Assembly: GCA_963734955.1 (NCBI GenBank)
Contig: CAVTJO010000011.1
Coordinates: forward strand, 1-64,000
Source of the DNA: UBA11986 sp963734955
GTDB taxonomy: Bacteria > Bacteroidota > Ignavibacteria > UBA10030 > UBA6906
DNA length: 64,000 nt
Direction: 5' to 3'
Made by a program: the position numbers and the translations under genes. This document shows, in pieces, positions 48,052-57,959 of the stretch; the first letter of the stretch is position 1, and each line of letters begins with the position of its first letter. The notes beneath the pieces are model-generated. The model was given only the letters and a program-made list of their open reading frames with translations, was not told the origin of the DNA and ran no database searches.

Positions 48052-49353
48052 ATGAACCATCTCAGACAGTCCGATCCTGAAGTCTTTGCAGCCATCAAAA
48101 AGGAAATCCACCGGCAGAACACGAAGCTGGAGTTGATCGCATCGGAGAACTTCGTCAGCCTGGCTGTACTCGAGGCAGTTGGCTCGCCCTTGACCAATAA
48201 GTATGCAGAAGGATATCCGGGAAAACGCTATTACGGCGGATGTGAGTTTGTTGACGTCGCAGAGGACCTTGCGCGCGACCGGGTAAAGACACTGTTCGGG
48301 GCGGAGTATGCAAACGTGCAGCCTCATTCCGGATCGCAGGCGAACATGGCGGTATATTTCACACTCGTCAAGCCCGGTGACAAGCTGATGGGAATGAACC
48401 TCTCCCACGGTGGACACCTGACACACGGGTCGCCGGTAAATTTCTCAGGACAGTTCTACAACTTCGTTGCGTACGGAGTGGGCAGGGAGACGGGCTGTAT
48501 TGACTACAACGAAGTTGAAGACATTGCAACCCGGGAAAAACCCAAAATGATCACTGTCGGCGCAAGCGCGTATTCAAGGAACATCGACTACAAGGCATTC
48601 CGCCAGATTGCCGATAAGATCGGGGCGTTTCTGTTTGCCGATATTGCCCATCCCGCAGGATTGATTGCCCGGAAACTTCTCAATGACCCCATCCCCCATT
48701 GTCATGTTGTAACGTCAACGACGCATAAGACGCTTCGCGGTCCGCGTGGTGGCCTCATTCTCATGGGAAAGGACTTCGACAATCCCTTCGGAATCGTCGC
48801 ACCGAAGTCGGGCCGAACGAAAAGAATGTCCGAGCTCATCGATTCGATGGTCATTCCCGGTATCCAGGGCGGACCATTGATGCACGTCATCGCCGGAAAG
48901 GCCGTCGCTTTCAAGGAGGCCTTGCAGCCGGAGTTCGAAGTGTACGGGAAGCAGGTGATCAGGAACGCCCAGGCGCTGGCAAGAACGCTCGTCGGCCTTG
49001 GCTACTATATTATCTCCAAAGGAACGGACAACCATCTGATGCTCGTGGATATGAGGAGCAAGAAGGTAACAGGCAAGGAAGCGCAGGAAGCTCTTGATGA
49101 ATCCGGGATAACGGTGAACAAGAACGCCGTCCCATTCGACGACAAGAGCCCTCTCATTACCAGTGGAATCCGAATTGGAACACCGGCACTGACCACCCGT
49201 GGAATGAAGGAGCGTGAAATGGAGTATATCGGCGAGCTTATCAATGAAGTAGTGGCAAACATGGGGAAGAAAGATGTGTACGCTTCAGTGGCGAAAAGAG
49301 TGGAAGAGTTGTGCAACAAGTTCCCACTGTATTCAGAACTCCGATCAGTGTAA
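48052..49353 (+). CDS. glyA: Serine hydroxymethyltransferase
   Basis: PLP enzyme interconverting serine and glycine while charging tetrahydrofolate with a one-carbon unit. Diagnostic segments: LELIASENFVSLAVLEAVGS, YAEGYPGKRYYGGCEFVD, NVQPHSGSQANMAVYF, ADIAHPAGLI and the PLP lysine in TSTTHKTLRGPRGG. The C-terminal IRIGTPALTTRGM is also typical. 433 residues is slightly longer than E. coli GlyA (417). It is intact, 65 bases after the OM barrel gene. No regulatory element such as a glycine or THF riboswitch was recognised upstream. Confidence 0.98.
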   Translation: MNHLRQSDPEVFAAIKKEIHRQNTKLELIASENFVSLAVLEAVGSPLTNKYAEGYPGKRYYGGCEFVDVAEDLARDRVKTLFGAEYANVQPHSGSQANMAVYFTLVKPGDKLMGMNLSHGGHLTHGSPVNFSGQFYNFVAYGVGRETGCIDYNEVEDIATREKPKMITVGASAYSRNIDYKAFRQIADKIGAFLFADIAHPAGLIARKLLNDPIPHCHVVTSTTHKTLRGPRGGLILMGKDFDNPFGIVAPKSGRTKRMSELIDSMVIPGIQGGPLMHVIAGKAVAFKEALQPEFEVYGKQVIRNAQALARTLVGLGYYIISKGTDNHLMLVDMRSKKVTGKEAQEALDESGITVNKNAVPFDDKSPLITSGIRIGTPALTTRGMKEREMEYIGELINEVVANMGKKDVYASVAKRVEELCNKFPLYSELRSV

Positions 49354-49406
49354 ACAACCAAAGGAGTACCTCCGGCAATATTGCTAACGTGGTTACTGTT
49401 CTTCCG

Positions 49407-49424
49407 GACGCAGATCGCTGCGTC
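49407..49424. other. Perfect short hairpin after glyA
   Basis: GACGCAG and CTGCGTC form a 7-bp GC-rich stem with a four-base ATCG loop, 53 bases after the glyA stop and 38 bases before the next start. There is no U run, so it is a weak terminator candidate or an mRNA-stability element. Confidence 0.4.
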
Positions 49425-49462
49425 TGCCACCAGTCAATTACGCTATGCAGCTAGGAGGCCAT

Positions 49463-50563
49463 ATGAGCAACAAGGATCATCGTCGTATCGCCGGAGTATC
49501 AACTGCTTTCTGTCTCTCCGCAATTATGTGCACCATGATCTATAGCGACGCCTGGGGACAACACACAAGCCTTGAAATGTCAGTTGATCCTCGGACGATG
49601 GCAATGGGTGAGTCGTTTGTTGCTGTTCCGGCTTACGTGGGAGCAATGACGAGCAACCCGGCCGGACTTGCTGGCATCAAGGGGATTTCTCTTTCGTACG
49701 GTCAGATCAATGAGAACGAGGAAAACATACGTTCGAGTGGATACCGCTCATTCAGGGGAGCCATACATACCGCCTTCGTGGAAATTGGGCTGCTGTACAC
49801 TCGCCACAATTACGGTGCGTTTCGGTTTACAGCAGAACAATCCCCGGACGGGCCCGTCCAGGAATTCAACCCGTACGAGTATACCGTTGGCATCAGCATC
49901 GGCAAAAAGATTGCTGACTTCTCTGTTGGAGTAGGAGCCAAACGATATGACCGGTCAGGGGCTTACATCCCCGGCTCGATATACAAAACGACGGTTACAA
50001 AACCATTGTTGTTTGATTTTGGAGTGCAATACACTTTCCGCTTTTCTTCAAACGATGATCCTCCAAACCAGCAGGTAAGCATCGGAATATGCTACCAGAA
50101 TATTGGAGAAGATATTAAGACTGAGACCATTGATGTGTTCTCCCAGCAAACCTCGTCGAGGTTCACCACGACCATTGCCGTTCCACAGTACTTGAGCATC
50201 GGGCTTGCATACCATTTCCAGACTCACGCTGAAGTCGATGAACGGTTAATGCCATTCCACTTCATGATAACTGGCGAATATCGCAACCGAACAAATGCAC
50301 ACCAGGATACACGAAGAGACAATTGGGGGGTTGGTGTCGAAGGGATTGTGTATGAGATTGTTTCGTTCAGGATTGGCGGTTACGGGTATCATGAAGAATC
50401 ATTCGTTCGCCTCGGAGCGGGGCTTTGTGCTCCTCTTGCGAAGCTAGGGCTCGATCTTCCCGTGTCTGTCAGATTCGAGTATGCAGCAATGCTGGATGAC
50501 CCAACCGTCAATGGAGTCCATCTGTTCTCGTTGGGCCTCCAATACAATCAAGATGTATTATAG
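49463..50563 (+). CDS. PorV/PorQ-like outer-membrane protein
   Basis: A ~366-residue predicted outer-membrane barrel. An AGGAGG ribosome binding site at 49453-49458 fixes the ATG at 49463 (MSNKDHRR). The signal peptide is the hydrophobic stretch FCLSAIMCTMIYSDAWGQ. The mature start SLEMSVDPRTMAMGESFVAVP and MTSNPAGLAGI echo the S-G-G-A and N-P-A-G-L motifs of the PorV/PorQ family. Strand-rich sequence continues to the end (GVHLFSLGLQYNQDVL). Unlike the porV at 38 kb it lacks the IFWNPAGLAFL motif and is not next to a sortase gene. It may be a second T9SS barrel or a FadL-like transporter. Confidence 0.72.
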   Translation: MSNKDHRRIAGVSTAFCLSAIMCTMIYSDAWGQHTSLEMSVDPRTMAMGESFVAVPAYVGAMTSNPAGLAGIKGISLSYGQINENEENIRSSGYRSFRGAIHTAFVEIGLLYTRHNYGAFRFTAEQSPDGPVQEFNPYEYTVGISIGKKIADFSVGVGAKRYDRSGAYIPGSIYKTTVTKPLLFDFGVQYTFRFSSNDDPPNQQVSIGICYQNIGEDIKTETIDVFSQQTSSRFTTTIAVPQYLSIGLAYHFQTHAEVDERLMPFHFMITGEYRNRTNAHQDTRRDNWGVGVEGIVYEIVSFRIGGYGYHEESFVRLGAGLCAPLAKLGLDLPVSVRFEYAAMLDDPTVNGVHLFSLGLQYNQDVL

Positions 50564-50583
50564 AAACCGGGGACGAAGGAAAA

Positions 50584-51390
50584 GTGGCTGCGAATTCCAC
50601 ATCGGCAACTGAGGCGGGTCCCGAGCAGACCGAGAAGGAAATGTCGTTCCTCGACCACCTCGAAGAGCTCCGCTGGCGCATCATCAAGGCGGCACTCGGA
50701 GTCGTTCTCGGGACAATTATTTGCTGGGTGTTCATTGATTGGATCATGGACGCGGTGATGCTCGGACCGGTCGTTCGCCTCAACAGCAGCCTCTCGCCGG
50801 GGCAGCAACCAATCCATCTTCAGAATCTGAAACCATTCGGGCAATTGTTTTTGTACATGCAGGTGGCAATCATTGGCGGCATTATCCTTAGCGTGCCGAA
50901 CATTCTGTATCAGCTCTGGGCGTTCATCGCGCCGGGGTTGCTTCCGAAGGAGCGCCGGTACATCAAGTGGATCGTCTTCTTTTCGTCATTCTGTTTCCTT
51001 GCGGGGATTGCATTTTCATATTTTGTCATGCTGCCTGCAGCACTTACATTCTTTGCTGGGTTCGGGTCAACGCAGATCGCGAATAACATCGCGATCGGCG
51101 AGTATATGAGCTTTATCATCAGCGTGATGTTGGCTGCAGGCGTGGTGTTCGAATTGCCCATGGTGTCGTGGTTCCTTTCGCAGCTTGGCATTCTCACGCC
51201 CGCATTCATGCGACACTACCGACGTCATGCCATAGTTGTGATCTTCGTTCTCGCAGCTTTTCTGACTCCGGGAACCGACCCGGTAAGCCAGGTACTGCTT
51301 GCCGTGCCGCTGTTCGTGTTGTATGAAATCAGCATTGGTATCTCCGCACTCGCCTGGCGGGGGAAACGAAAGGAAACCACCCCAACATAA
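50584..51390 (+). CDS. tatC: Sec-independent (Tat) translocase subunit TatC
   Basis: Recognises twin-arginine signal peptides and forms the core of the Tat export channel. The family start MSFLDHLEELRWRIIKA, the FGQLFLYMQVAIIGGIILSVP segment, LWAFIAPGLLPKERRY and FELPMVSWFLSQLGIL are all present, with six hydrophobic helices. 268 residues is normal, with an extra ~18-residue polar N-terminal extension. The start is GTG at 50584. TatA/B genes are not next to it. The following gene starts 12 bases later, so the two are probably co-transcribed. Confidence 0.96.
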   Translation: MAANSTSATEAGPEQTEKEMSFLDHLEELRWRIIKAALGVVLGTIICWVFIDWIMDAVMLGPVVRLNSSLSPGQQPIHLQNLKPFGQLFLYMQVAIIGGIILSVPNILYQLWAFIAPGLLPKERRYIKWIVFFSSFCFLAGIAFSYFVMLPAALTFFAGFGSTQIANNIAIGEYMSFIISVMLAAGVVFELPMVSWFLSQLGILTPAFMRHYRRHAIVVIFVLAAFLTPGTDPVSQVLLAVPLFVLYEISIGISALAWRGKRKETTPT

Positions 51391-51402
51391 ACGTCAGATA
51401 GA

Positions 51403-52449
51403 GTGCCCACCGATCGACGGACGCACTCACGGCATCACATAATTCCGTCATTCCCACACGATATTTCAGGTTCATTTTTGGATCTCAAGGAAATCGCCCG
51501 ACCGATTGAGGGTCACATGGAGACGTTTGAAAAAGTCTTCTCCCAATCGATCAAGTCAAAGATCAGTCTCGTCGACCTCGTCACAAAATACATCGTCCGC
51601 CAGAAGGGGAAGAAAGTCCGGCCAATCCTTGTGCTCCTCTCCGCGGAGCTCTGTGGTGGCGTGAACGCAAAGACTCACCGCGGCGCGGCGCTCGTCGAAA
51701 TCCTGCACACCGCAACGCTCATTCATGACGACGTGGTCGATGATGCGGATACACGGCGTGGCATCGCCTCAATCAATGCCGTGTGGAAGAACAAGATTGC
51801 CGTACTGATGGGAGACTACCTGCTCGCCAAGGGGCTTCTCCTCTCGCTCGATCACGACGACTTCAGGTTCCTTAAGATCACCTCCACGTCTGTGAGGAGA
51901 ATGAGCGAGGGAGAGATTCATCAGATTCAAAAAAGTCGCCAGCTTGACATGGATGAACAAACCTATCTCACGATAATAGGTGACAAGACAGCATCCCTCC
52001 TTTCCACCTGCTGTGAAATCGGGGCAACCAGCTCGTCTGACGATCCGGAGAAGCACCGGATGCTGCGCGACTACGGGGAGAATGTCGGGATGGCATTCCA
52101 GATTCGGGATGACCTCCTTGATTATGTTGGAAGGAAGAGCATCACCGGCAAGCCAACCGGACTCGACCTCAGCGAAAAGAAGCTCACCTTGCCGCTGATT
52201 CACGCCATCACCAAAGCGCCAAAGAAAGCCGGGAGGGAAATCCTCTCGATGATCAAGTCGGGCGGACGGAAGATGAAAGTGAACGAGATTGTGGAGTTCG
52301 TGACGAGATTCGGCGGACTCGAGTACGCGGCAAGCCGGGCAGTACACTATTCCGCCCAGGCAAAGGAAAATATCTCCACCTTTTCCGACTCACCATCAAA
52401 ACGCTCGCTCGTTGCATTTGCGGATTTCGTGGTGGAGAGGGAGAAATAG
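51403..52449 (+). CDS. Long-chain polyprenyl diphosphate synthase
   Basis: Condenses isopentenyl diphosphate units to a long all-trans chain, probably the menaquinone or ubiquinone side-chain precursor. The first aspartate-rich motif is LIHDDVVDDADTRRG and the second region has MAFQIRDDLLDYVG; KKVRPILVLLSAELCGG and GDYLLAKGLLLS are also typical of IspB/HepT-type enzymes. 348 residues with the GTG start at 51403, but homology-like sequence begins only at about residue 26 (FLDLKEIARPIEGHMETFEK), so a TTG at 51478 is a strong alternative. Chain length cannot be read from the sequence. Confidence 0.92.
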   Translation: MPTDRRTHSRHHIIPSFPHDISGSFLDLKEIARPIEGHMETFEKVFSQSIKSKISLVDLVTKYIVRQKGKKVRPILVLLSAELCGGVNAKTHRGAALVEILHTATLIHDDVVDDADTRRGIASINAVWKNKIAVLMGDYLLAKGLLLSLDHDDFRFLKITSTSVRRMSEGEIHQIQKSRQLDMDEQTYLTIIGDKTASLLSTCCEIGATSSSDDPEKHRMLRDYGENVGMAFQIRDDLLDYVGRKSITGKPTGLDLSEKKLTLPLIHAITKAPKKAGREILSMIKSGGRKMKVNEIVEFVTRFGGLEYAASRAVHYSAQAKENISTFSDSPSKRSLVAFADFVVEREK

Positions 52450-52630
52450 ACATCCGTTTCCTTCGCCTCCGGGCAGCTGGTATCAATCACCTACTGAGCT
52501 GTTAGCTCGGGGCTCAACGTGCAGTCCCTTAACCGTCGAGCGGCAATGAAAGAGTGATTGCTTCTCGCGTGGAATCTGTGTATGTTGTGACAAGTTCATT
52601 TACCCTTTCACGTTCATTGGAACCCATCGA

Positions 52631-53614
52631 TTGCCCTCGACCAGCGCTGTGCGCCAGCCCGCGACCCTTCCCTCCAAGCTTGAAGTCCTCTCAGATCTTG
52701 AACCAATAGTAAGAGAATTCATTGACAAGCATCAGGCAAAGCGGGAACTGTGGTTCCCTTCAGAGTTTCTGCCAGCCGGCGAAAAGGATTTGGACGACAG
52801 GATCACCACCGAGCTGCGTGCCCGAGCCCGCGGCATCCCCGACAGCATTCGCGTCGCAATCACAATCAACATCGTTACAGAGGAGGGGCTCCCGTATTTT
52901 CATCGCCTGATTGCCGAGCATCTTGGCACCACCACATTCTGGAGCCGGTGGAACAAACTCTGGACTGCCGAAGAGGACCGGCACGGGAACATCCTGCGCG
53001 ATTACATCCGTGACTCGCGCTTGTTGAACTTCGAAGCGCTCGAAGGCATTCAGTTCGATTATCTGCGCGCAGGATTCCATCCGCAGTGGACCGGCGATCC
53101 CTACAAACTCTTCATCTATACCTCCTGTCAGGAGAAGGCCACCCAGATATCACATGGCAATACCGGGAAGTTGGTCGCCGCATCCGAGCCACTGCTTCAT
53201 GCAATCACGCAGAAGATCGCGCAGGATGAATCCAGGCACTATGCCTTCTACATGAACATCTTCAGGGAGATTCTCGCCCGGGACCCGAACAACGCTCTTG
53301 CCGCCGCGTCAGCAATCATGCCAAGCATCGACATGCCGGGAATTTCCATTGCCAACTTCAACGACTATGCCGATGTCATCCGCCGTGCTGGAATTTACGG
53401 GCTGCGAGACTACAAGAGGATTGTCGAGCAGTTGATCGCCCTCTGGAAGATCGACGTGATGACGTATCTGAATGAGGTCGGAAGGAAGGCGCAGGAGAAG
53501 ATCATGTCCATACCGGCAAGAATTGAATCCGTCGCCGAATATATCGAATCCCGCAGCAAGGCGAAGAGCTTCAGTTTCGACGTTGTATACGGACGAATCC
53601 TCGATATGGCGTAA
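52631..53614 (+). CDS. Acyl-ACP desaturase (ferritin-like di-iron enzyme)
   Basis: Introduces a double bond into acyl-ACP using O2 and ferredoxin, supplying unsaturated membrane fatty acids. The di-iron ligand motifs are visible: TEEGLPYFHRL, EEDRHGNILRDY (ExxRHG), SCQEKATQISHGN and DESRHYAFYMNIF. 327 residues is normal for the FA_desaturase_2 family. The start is TTG at 52631. An oxygen-dependent enzyme implies at least microaerobic life. It lies 180 bases after the prenyl synthase, and a hairpin follows, so it is likely its own unit. Confidence 0.92.
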   Translation: MPSTSAVRQPATLPSKLEVLSDLEPIVREFIDKHQAKRELWFPSEFLPAGEKDLDDRITTELRARARGIPDSIRVAITINIVTEEGLPYFHRLIAEHLGTTTFWSRWNKLWTAEEDRHGNILRDYIRDSRLLNFEALEGIQFDYLRAGFHPQWTGDPYKLFIYTSCQEKATQISHGNTGKLVAASEPLLHAITQKIAQDESRHYAFYMNIFREILARDPNNALAAASAIMPSIDMPGISIANFNDYADVIRRAGIYGLRDYKRIVEQLIALWKIDVMTYLNEVGRKAQEKIMSIPARIESVAEYIESRSKAKSFSFDVVYGRILDMA

Positions 53615-53665
53615 GGGATTTCCCGACTGGAATGCTGGCAGCTTCATTCAGGTGCCGAAACGCAA

Positions 53666-53695
53666 ACGAGGGACATCCAAGTGGACGTCCCTCGT
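53666..53695. terminator. Terminator hairpin between convergent desaturase and usp genes
   Basis: ACGAGGGAC and GTCCCTCGT form a perfect 9-bp stem, extended inwards by TCCA/TGGA. Read on the minus strand it is followed by a T-rich TTTGCGTTT, so it best ends the usp transcript; on the plus strand it can also end the desaturase transcript. Confidence 0.65.
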
Positions 53696-53717
53696 GCGTT
53701 GAGAGGAGCCCTCAATT

Positions 53718-54275
53718 CTATTCCTGCGGCCTCACGGTGAGCACCGGACATTTCGCCAGCCGCACAATCCTCATCGCAGTACTGCCGAAGAGAATCTGCT
53801 CAACTCCCGTGTGCCCGTGGGAGGCAACGACAATCAGGTCGACATGTTGTTCCTCGGCCTCCCGAAGAATCTCCTGATGTGGCTTCCCTGTACGCACAAC
53901 CGAGGTGGCTTTCGCACGGGTCCCGATCTCCCGTTCAATGAGAGCCTTCAATTCTCCGAACCCGCGATCGCGCAACTCCTCCTCCACTTCGGGTAGTACC
54001 ACCTGGCCAAACCCGAGGTCCGAAGGATAGATGGTTGGCTCCACAACATAGATGAGATGAAGAGACGCCCCGAACTGTTCCGCCAGCAACAAGGAGTAGC
54101 GAAGAGCATTCTTTGAGTGGACGGAAAAATCTATCGGGACAAGTATACTCTGGATCGGAGCAGAGAGCGGAGTCACCGTGAGGACCGGTTCACCACGATG
54201 GCGAGATGCGGTGCGTGCGCGCTTCCGTGGAGTTCTGGTTGCACGTTTGACCGGGCGGCGCTGAGGTTTCTTCAT
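53718..54275 (-). CDS. Universal stress protein (UspA family) with basic N-terminal extension
   Basis: A cytoplasmic stress protein of unknown biochemical role. The UspA fold begins near residue 40 (SILVPIDFSVHSKNALRYSL), and the ATP-binding pattern is complete: VASHGHTGVEQILFGSTAMRIV (G-x2-G-x9-G-S/T). The first ~35 residues are very basic (PVKRATRTPRKRARTASRHR) and absent from common family members; they could bind nucleic acid or be disordered. A single Usp domain. It lies between two hairpin terminators and is probably monocistronic. Confidence 0.93.
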   Translation of the reverse strand: MKKPQRRPVKRATRTPRKRARTASRHRGEPVLTVTPLSAPIQSILVPIDFSVHSKNALRYSLLLAEQFGASLHLIYVVEPTIYPSDLGFGQVVLPEVEEELRDRGFGELKALIEREIGTRAKATSVVRTGKPHQEILREAEEQHVDLIVVASHGHTGVEQILFGSTAMRIVRLAKCPVLTVRPQE

Positions 54276-54300
54276 GGGACACCTCCTGGAGAGAACATGA

Positions 54301-54325
54301 AGAGGTGCTGCCGGGCAACACCTCT
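54301..54325 (-). terminator. Terminator hairpin after ilvE
   Basis: AGAGGTG and CACCTCT form a 7-bp stem with an 11-base loop, 9 bases after the ilvE stop; on the minus strand TCATGTTCTC follows. Confidence 0.55.
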
Positions 54326-54333
54326 ACGGAAGA

Positions 54334-55261
54334 TCAGTCATTGTACACAAACTTCAACCAGTTGTGTGTATCCTTGCCGTTCTTCACCACATCAAAGAAC
54401 AGCTTCTGGAGTTTCAGCGTCACGGGACCGGGCTTGCCATTGCCCACAAGTACTTTGTCAACCGAGCGGATCGGCGTGACTTCGGCTGCGGTGCCTGTGA
54501 AGAACAACTCGTCCGCAACGTAGACCATCTCACGGGGTATGCTTGTTTCGCGCACATCGTGGCCGGTTTCCTTGGCGATCTGCATGATGGACGCCCGCGT
54601 CACACCGGGCAACAGCGACGAGGATAACGGAGGTGTGTAGAGTCACATCGTCCTTCACGGCGAACAGATTTTCTCCGCTCCCTTCACTCAGGTTACCGCT
54701 CACGTCAAGAGCTATTGCTTCTGCAAATCCTCCTTTGATCGCCTCTATCTTCATCAACTGCGAGAGGGCATAGTTCCCACCGGCCTTCGCCATTTGCGGA
54801 AGCGTATTGGGGGCAGGACGCTGCCATGTCGAGATGCACACGTCGATGCCATTGTTGAGGGCCTCTGCTCCGAGGTAGCTTCCCCACTCCCACACGGCAA
54901 TCGTCACATCCACGGGACACCCAAGCGGATTGACGCCAACATCTCCATACCCGCGGTACACCACCGGCCTGATGTAGCAGGCTCGCATTTTGTTGGCACG
55001 GATGGTCGTCAGGATCGCATCCTCGATCTGCGGTTCCGTATACGGGATGTCAGTGCGGTAGATTTTCGTCGAGTCGAACAGCCTCCGGATATGTTTGTCG
55101 AGCCGGAACACCGCCGTCCCCTTTGCCGTTTCATAGCACCGGATTCCTTCGAACCAGCTCGAGCCGTAGTGAATGACATGCGAGAGCACGTGAATCTTCG
55201 CATCATCCCAGTTCACGAGTTTTCCATTCATCCATATCTTATCAACTTTCTTGACGGGCAT
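54334..55261 (-). CDS. ilvE: Branched-chain amino-acid aminotransferase (frameshifted)
   Basis: Transfers amino groups between branched-chain amino acids and 2-oxo acids, using PLP. Family segments: IWMNGKLVNWDDAKIHVLSH, GSSWFEGIRCYET, RPVVYRGYGDVGVNP, KAGGNYALSQLMK (with the PLP Lys region) and EGSGENLFAVKDD. The frame is lost near 54648 (one extra A after GATGTG); the C-terminus (LYTPPLSSSLLPGVTRASIM, ADELFFTGTAAEVTPIRSVD) continues in another frame to 54334. Joined length about 308 residues, as expected. The ATG at 55261 begins MPVKKVDKIW. It is transcribed in the same direction as the acyltransferase and palmitoyltransferase genes upstream, 69 bases apart. Confidence 0.9.
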
Positions 55262-55330
55262 AGTCTACCTCGCGTTCTTGAGTGAGTATCATGACACGTC
55301 GAAGGTGTTCATTCGACGACCAGCATGGAG

Positions 55331-56449
55331 CTACAACTGCATTTCATAGACCCGGTAGGTCTTGGTCCGTTCGCCGCGCAGCAACTCCGCCCCGCGGTTC
55401 ATCATCACATTGTCTTCAACCACCCAGCTTGCTTCACCGTGGGGATAGCCCTGTGCCACGGAGCGACGTGCCGTCTCATAAAACAGTACGCCACCGATCC
55501 CCGAGTTCAGGTATTCGGGAACGACACCGAGGATTACAATCCGGACGAAATCGATCTTCTTTTTGAATAACAGAAATCGTATGAGAAACGGTACCAGGTA
55601 CCCATTCCTGTTATCCTTCATGACCACATTCAGATCCGGCAACGACATCGCAAAACCCACGGGCGTTCCGTTCACTTCGGCGATAATCACCAGTTCCGGG
55701 TTCACAATTGCCTTCAGGTCTTTCGCAACGTACTGGAACTCCTCTTCCGTCATGGGCACTTCACCCCAATTGTGTTGCCATCCTCTATTATAAAGATCCC
55801 GAATCCTCATCACTTCGTTGTCGAAGTCCTTCATGTTGAGTGATCGGAAGACAATCCCCTGCCGCTTCTTCACCAACTCCGACACGCGGGTCATCTTCTC
55901 CGTAAACACCTTGTCCTTGTGCACATAGTACGCGTACAGATCCTTCGCCTTTGTGAAGCCATAGCCTTCAACGAGGCGCTGATAGTATGCCGGGTTGTAG
56001 ACCATGAGCACTGCCGGCGACTTGTCAAACCCTTCGACGAGAAGTCCATACTCATCGTTCACCGAAGGGCTTGCCGGTCCGCGCATGGCGGTCACCTTCT
56101 TTTGCCTCAGCCAGCTCTTCGCAGCGTCGAACAGTGCATTGGCAACGGCCTGATCATCGATACATTCAAAGAACCCGAAGAATCCGATATTCTCGTTATG
56201 TTCCTTGTTGTGGTTGTGGTTGATGATAGCCGCGATTCGCCCCACGGTTTCTCCGTCCTTCTCCGCAAGGAACATCTCCATTTCAGCGTGCTTGTAGAAC
56301 GGATTGTTCTTTCTGTCAATAAGCTTCCGCCTGTCCATGAGGAGCGGAGGCACCCAGTAAGAATTGCCGTCGTAGACTTTCCATTGAAACTTTATGAAAG
56401 CCTTTTCATCTCGTTTGGTAAGAACAGGACGAACAGAAATTGGTGTCAT
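55331..56449 (-). CDS. GNAT-fold acyltransferase, candidate bacterial ceramide synthase
   Basis: A 372-residue protein with GNAT features: an N-terminal half with AEKDGETVGRIAAIINHNHN and a C-terminal half with VIIAEVNGTPVGFAMSLPDLN, then VVPEYLNSGIGGVLFYETARR (acyl-CoA/ACP-binding Q/RxxGxG/A-like site). Two GNAT-like repeats fit its length. In Caulobacter the enzyme that N-acylates sphingoid bases (bCerS) is a GNAT-family protein encoded near spt; here the gene starts 108 bases after a serine palmitoyltransferase stop, in the same direction. The ceramide role is inferred from context and family. A generic peptidogalycan-type FemX/GNAT protein remains possible. The frame is intact. Confidence 0.6.
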   Translation of the reverse strand: MTPISVRPVLTKRDEKAFIKFQWKVYDGNSYWVPPLLMDRRKLIDRKNNPFYKHAEMEMFLAEKDGETVGRIAAIINHNHNKEHNENIGFFGFFECIDDQAVANALFDAAKSWLRQKKVTAMRGPASPSVNDEYGLLVEGFDKSPAVLMVYNPAYYQRLVEGYGFTKAKDLYAYYVHKDKVFTEKMTRVSELVKKRQGIVFRSLNMKDFDNEVMRIRDLYNRGWQHNWGEVPMTEEEFQYVAKDLKAIVNPELVIIAEVNGTPVGFAMSLPDLNVVMKDNRNGYLVPFLIRFLLFKKKIDFVRIVILGVVPEYLNSGIGGVLFYETARRSVAQGYPHGEASWVVEDNVMMNRGAELLRGERTKTYRVYEMQL

Positions 56450-56556
56450 GCGAATCCCTGCAGAACCCTCTGTGCCGGCAACTTATCGCATCGCCGGGAG
56501 ATTTGAACACATTGCACTACACCGCGAACACTTGAGGAAAGAACTACCGGAATACT

Positions 56557-57772
56557 CTAGTTGATGACGCCAAGCTCCCTGCCGATCGTGCCGAAGGTTT
56601 CGAGGATCTTGTTGAGATGATGATCTTCGTGCGTCGCCATGTAACTCGTGCGCATCATCTGCATGCCGTTGGGTACGCCCGGGCTGATGAATGCATTGAC
56701 GAACACGCCGGCATCGAACAAGTGCGCGCCAGAATTTGAATGTATTCGGATCATCTCCGATGATGACCGGAACGATGGCCGTCTCGCCGTCGATCACGTT
56801 GAACCCCATCTGCTTGAAGCCTTTTCGCATCTTGTCCGCGTTTGAAATGAGACGTGTGATCCGCTCGGGTTCCTTCTCAAGAATCTCCAGGGCTGCAAGA
56901 GCGGCGGCAACGGAAGCCGCAGTGGGGCTCGCGCTGAAGATCAGGGCCGGCGACGTGTGCTTGATATAATTGATGACCGCCCTCTCGCCAACAACAAAAC
57001 CCCCAAGCGACGCGAACGTCTTGCTGAAGGTCCCCATCGTCATATCGACCTGATCATCCAGCCCGAAGTAACTTGCCGTTCCTCTGCCACCCTTCCCGAT
57101 GACACCCACCGAATGCGCATCATCGATCAGGAGCCGTGCGCCATGCTCGTGTGCCACTGCAACCAGACTCGGGACGTTTGCAATAGTCCCCGTTGTACTG
57201 AACACACCATCCGACACAAGCAGTTTTCCCGCGTTGGCCGGGAGTTTCGACATTACGCGCTTGAGGTCGTTCATATCATTGTGCTTGAAGCGTACGAACT
57301 CGCCAAACGCTCCCTTGGCCATCAGGTTGCCGGCCACGATACAGGCATGGTTATCACGGTCCGAGATGACGTAATCACCCTTTTGTACCAGCGTGGGAAT
57401 GATGCCTTGTGCCGTTTGATATCCCGTACTGAACAACAGGCAGGCTTCCTTCTTGAAGAACTGCGCCAGGCGTTCTTCCAGCTCAACGTGGAGATTGAGT
57501 GTCCCGGTAAGGTAGCGGGAGCCGGAGCATCCCGTCCCGTATTTCTCGACGGCCTTCATTGCCGCAGCCTTCACTCGGGGATCGGCGGTAAGCCCAAGGT
57601 AGTTGTTTGAACCTGCCATGATGACTTTCCGCCCCTCAATAACGACTACCGGTCCTTCATTCTCCTCGATTGGTCGGAAGTAGGGGTAATATCCTGCTGC
57701 TTTGATTTCATCTGCGCGTGTGAAAGAACGACACTTTTCAAATAGATCTGCGGATTTCTTTTGTCCGGTCAC
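56557..57772 (-). CDS. spt: Serine palmitoyltransferase-like alpha-oxoamine synthase (frameshifted)
   Basis: Condenses an acyl thioester with L-serine to 3-ketosphinganine, the first step of sphingolipid synthesis. It belongs to the class II PLP alpha-oxoamine synthases: GYYPYFRPIEENEGPVV and GSNNYLGLTADPRVK open the fold; GTGCSGSRYLTG, DDAHSVGVIGKGGRGT and the PLP-lysine segment MGTFSKTFASLGG follow. TFSK and the N-terminal YPYF favour palmitoyltransferase over biotin BioF or Kbl. Near 56735 the frame changes; the C-terminus (LFDAGVFVNAFISPGVP, MRTSYMATHEDHHLNK) ends at 56557. About 400 residues when joined. GTG start at 57772. Flanked by an acyltransferase and a divergent reductase-like gene. 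Confidence 0.82.
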
Positions 57773-57856
57773 AGTGTATGTACCTCGTTTGCTGTTCAGT
57801 ATTCCGATTGCATGTCGGTAGGCCAGAAAATGCGCGCCTGCATGCTTCAGCCCGCA

Positions 57857-57885
57857 TTGATTCTCAAATTCGTTTTCAATATACT
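57857..57885 (+). promoter_or_regulatory. Candidate sigma70-like promoter for the epimerase/reductase gene
   Basis: TTGATT (57857-57862), a 17-base spacer and TATACT (57880-57885) lie 75 bases upstream of the ATG at 57960, in the 187-base divergent region shared with spt. Confidence 0.4.
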
Positions 57886-57959
57886 TGAACGTACCTACAA
57901 AGTCAATCGAATTTCCCTATCTGTCATTCAGACAGGACTCACCTCACAGCCAGCGGCGA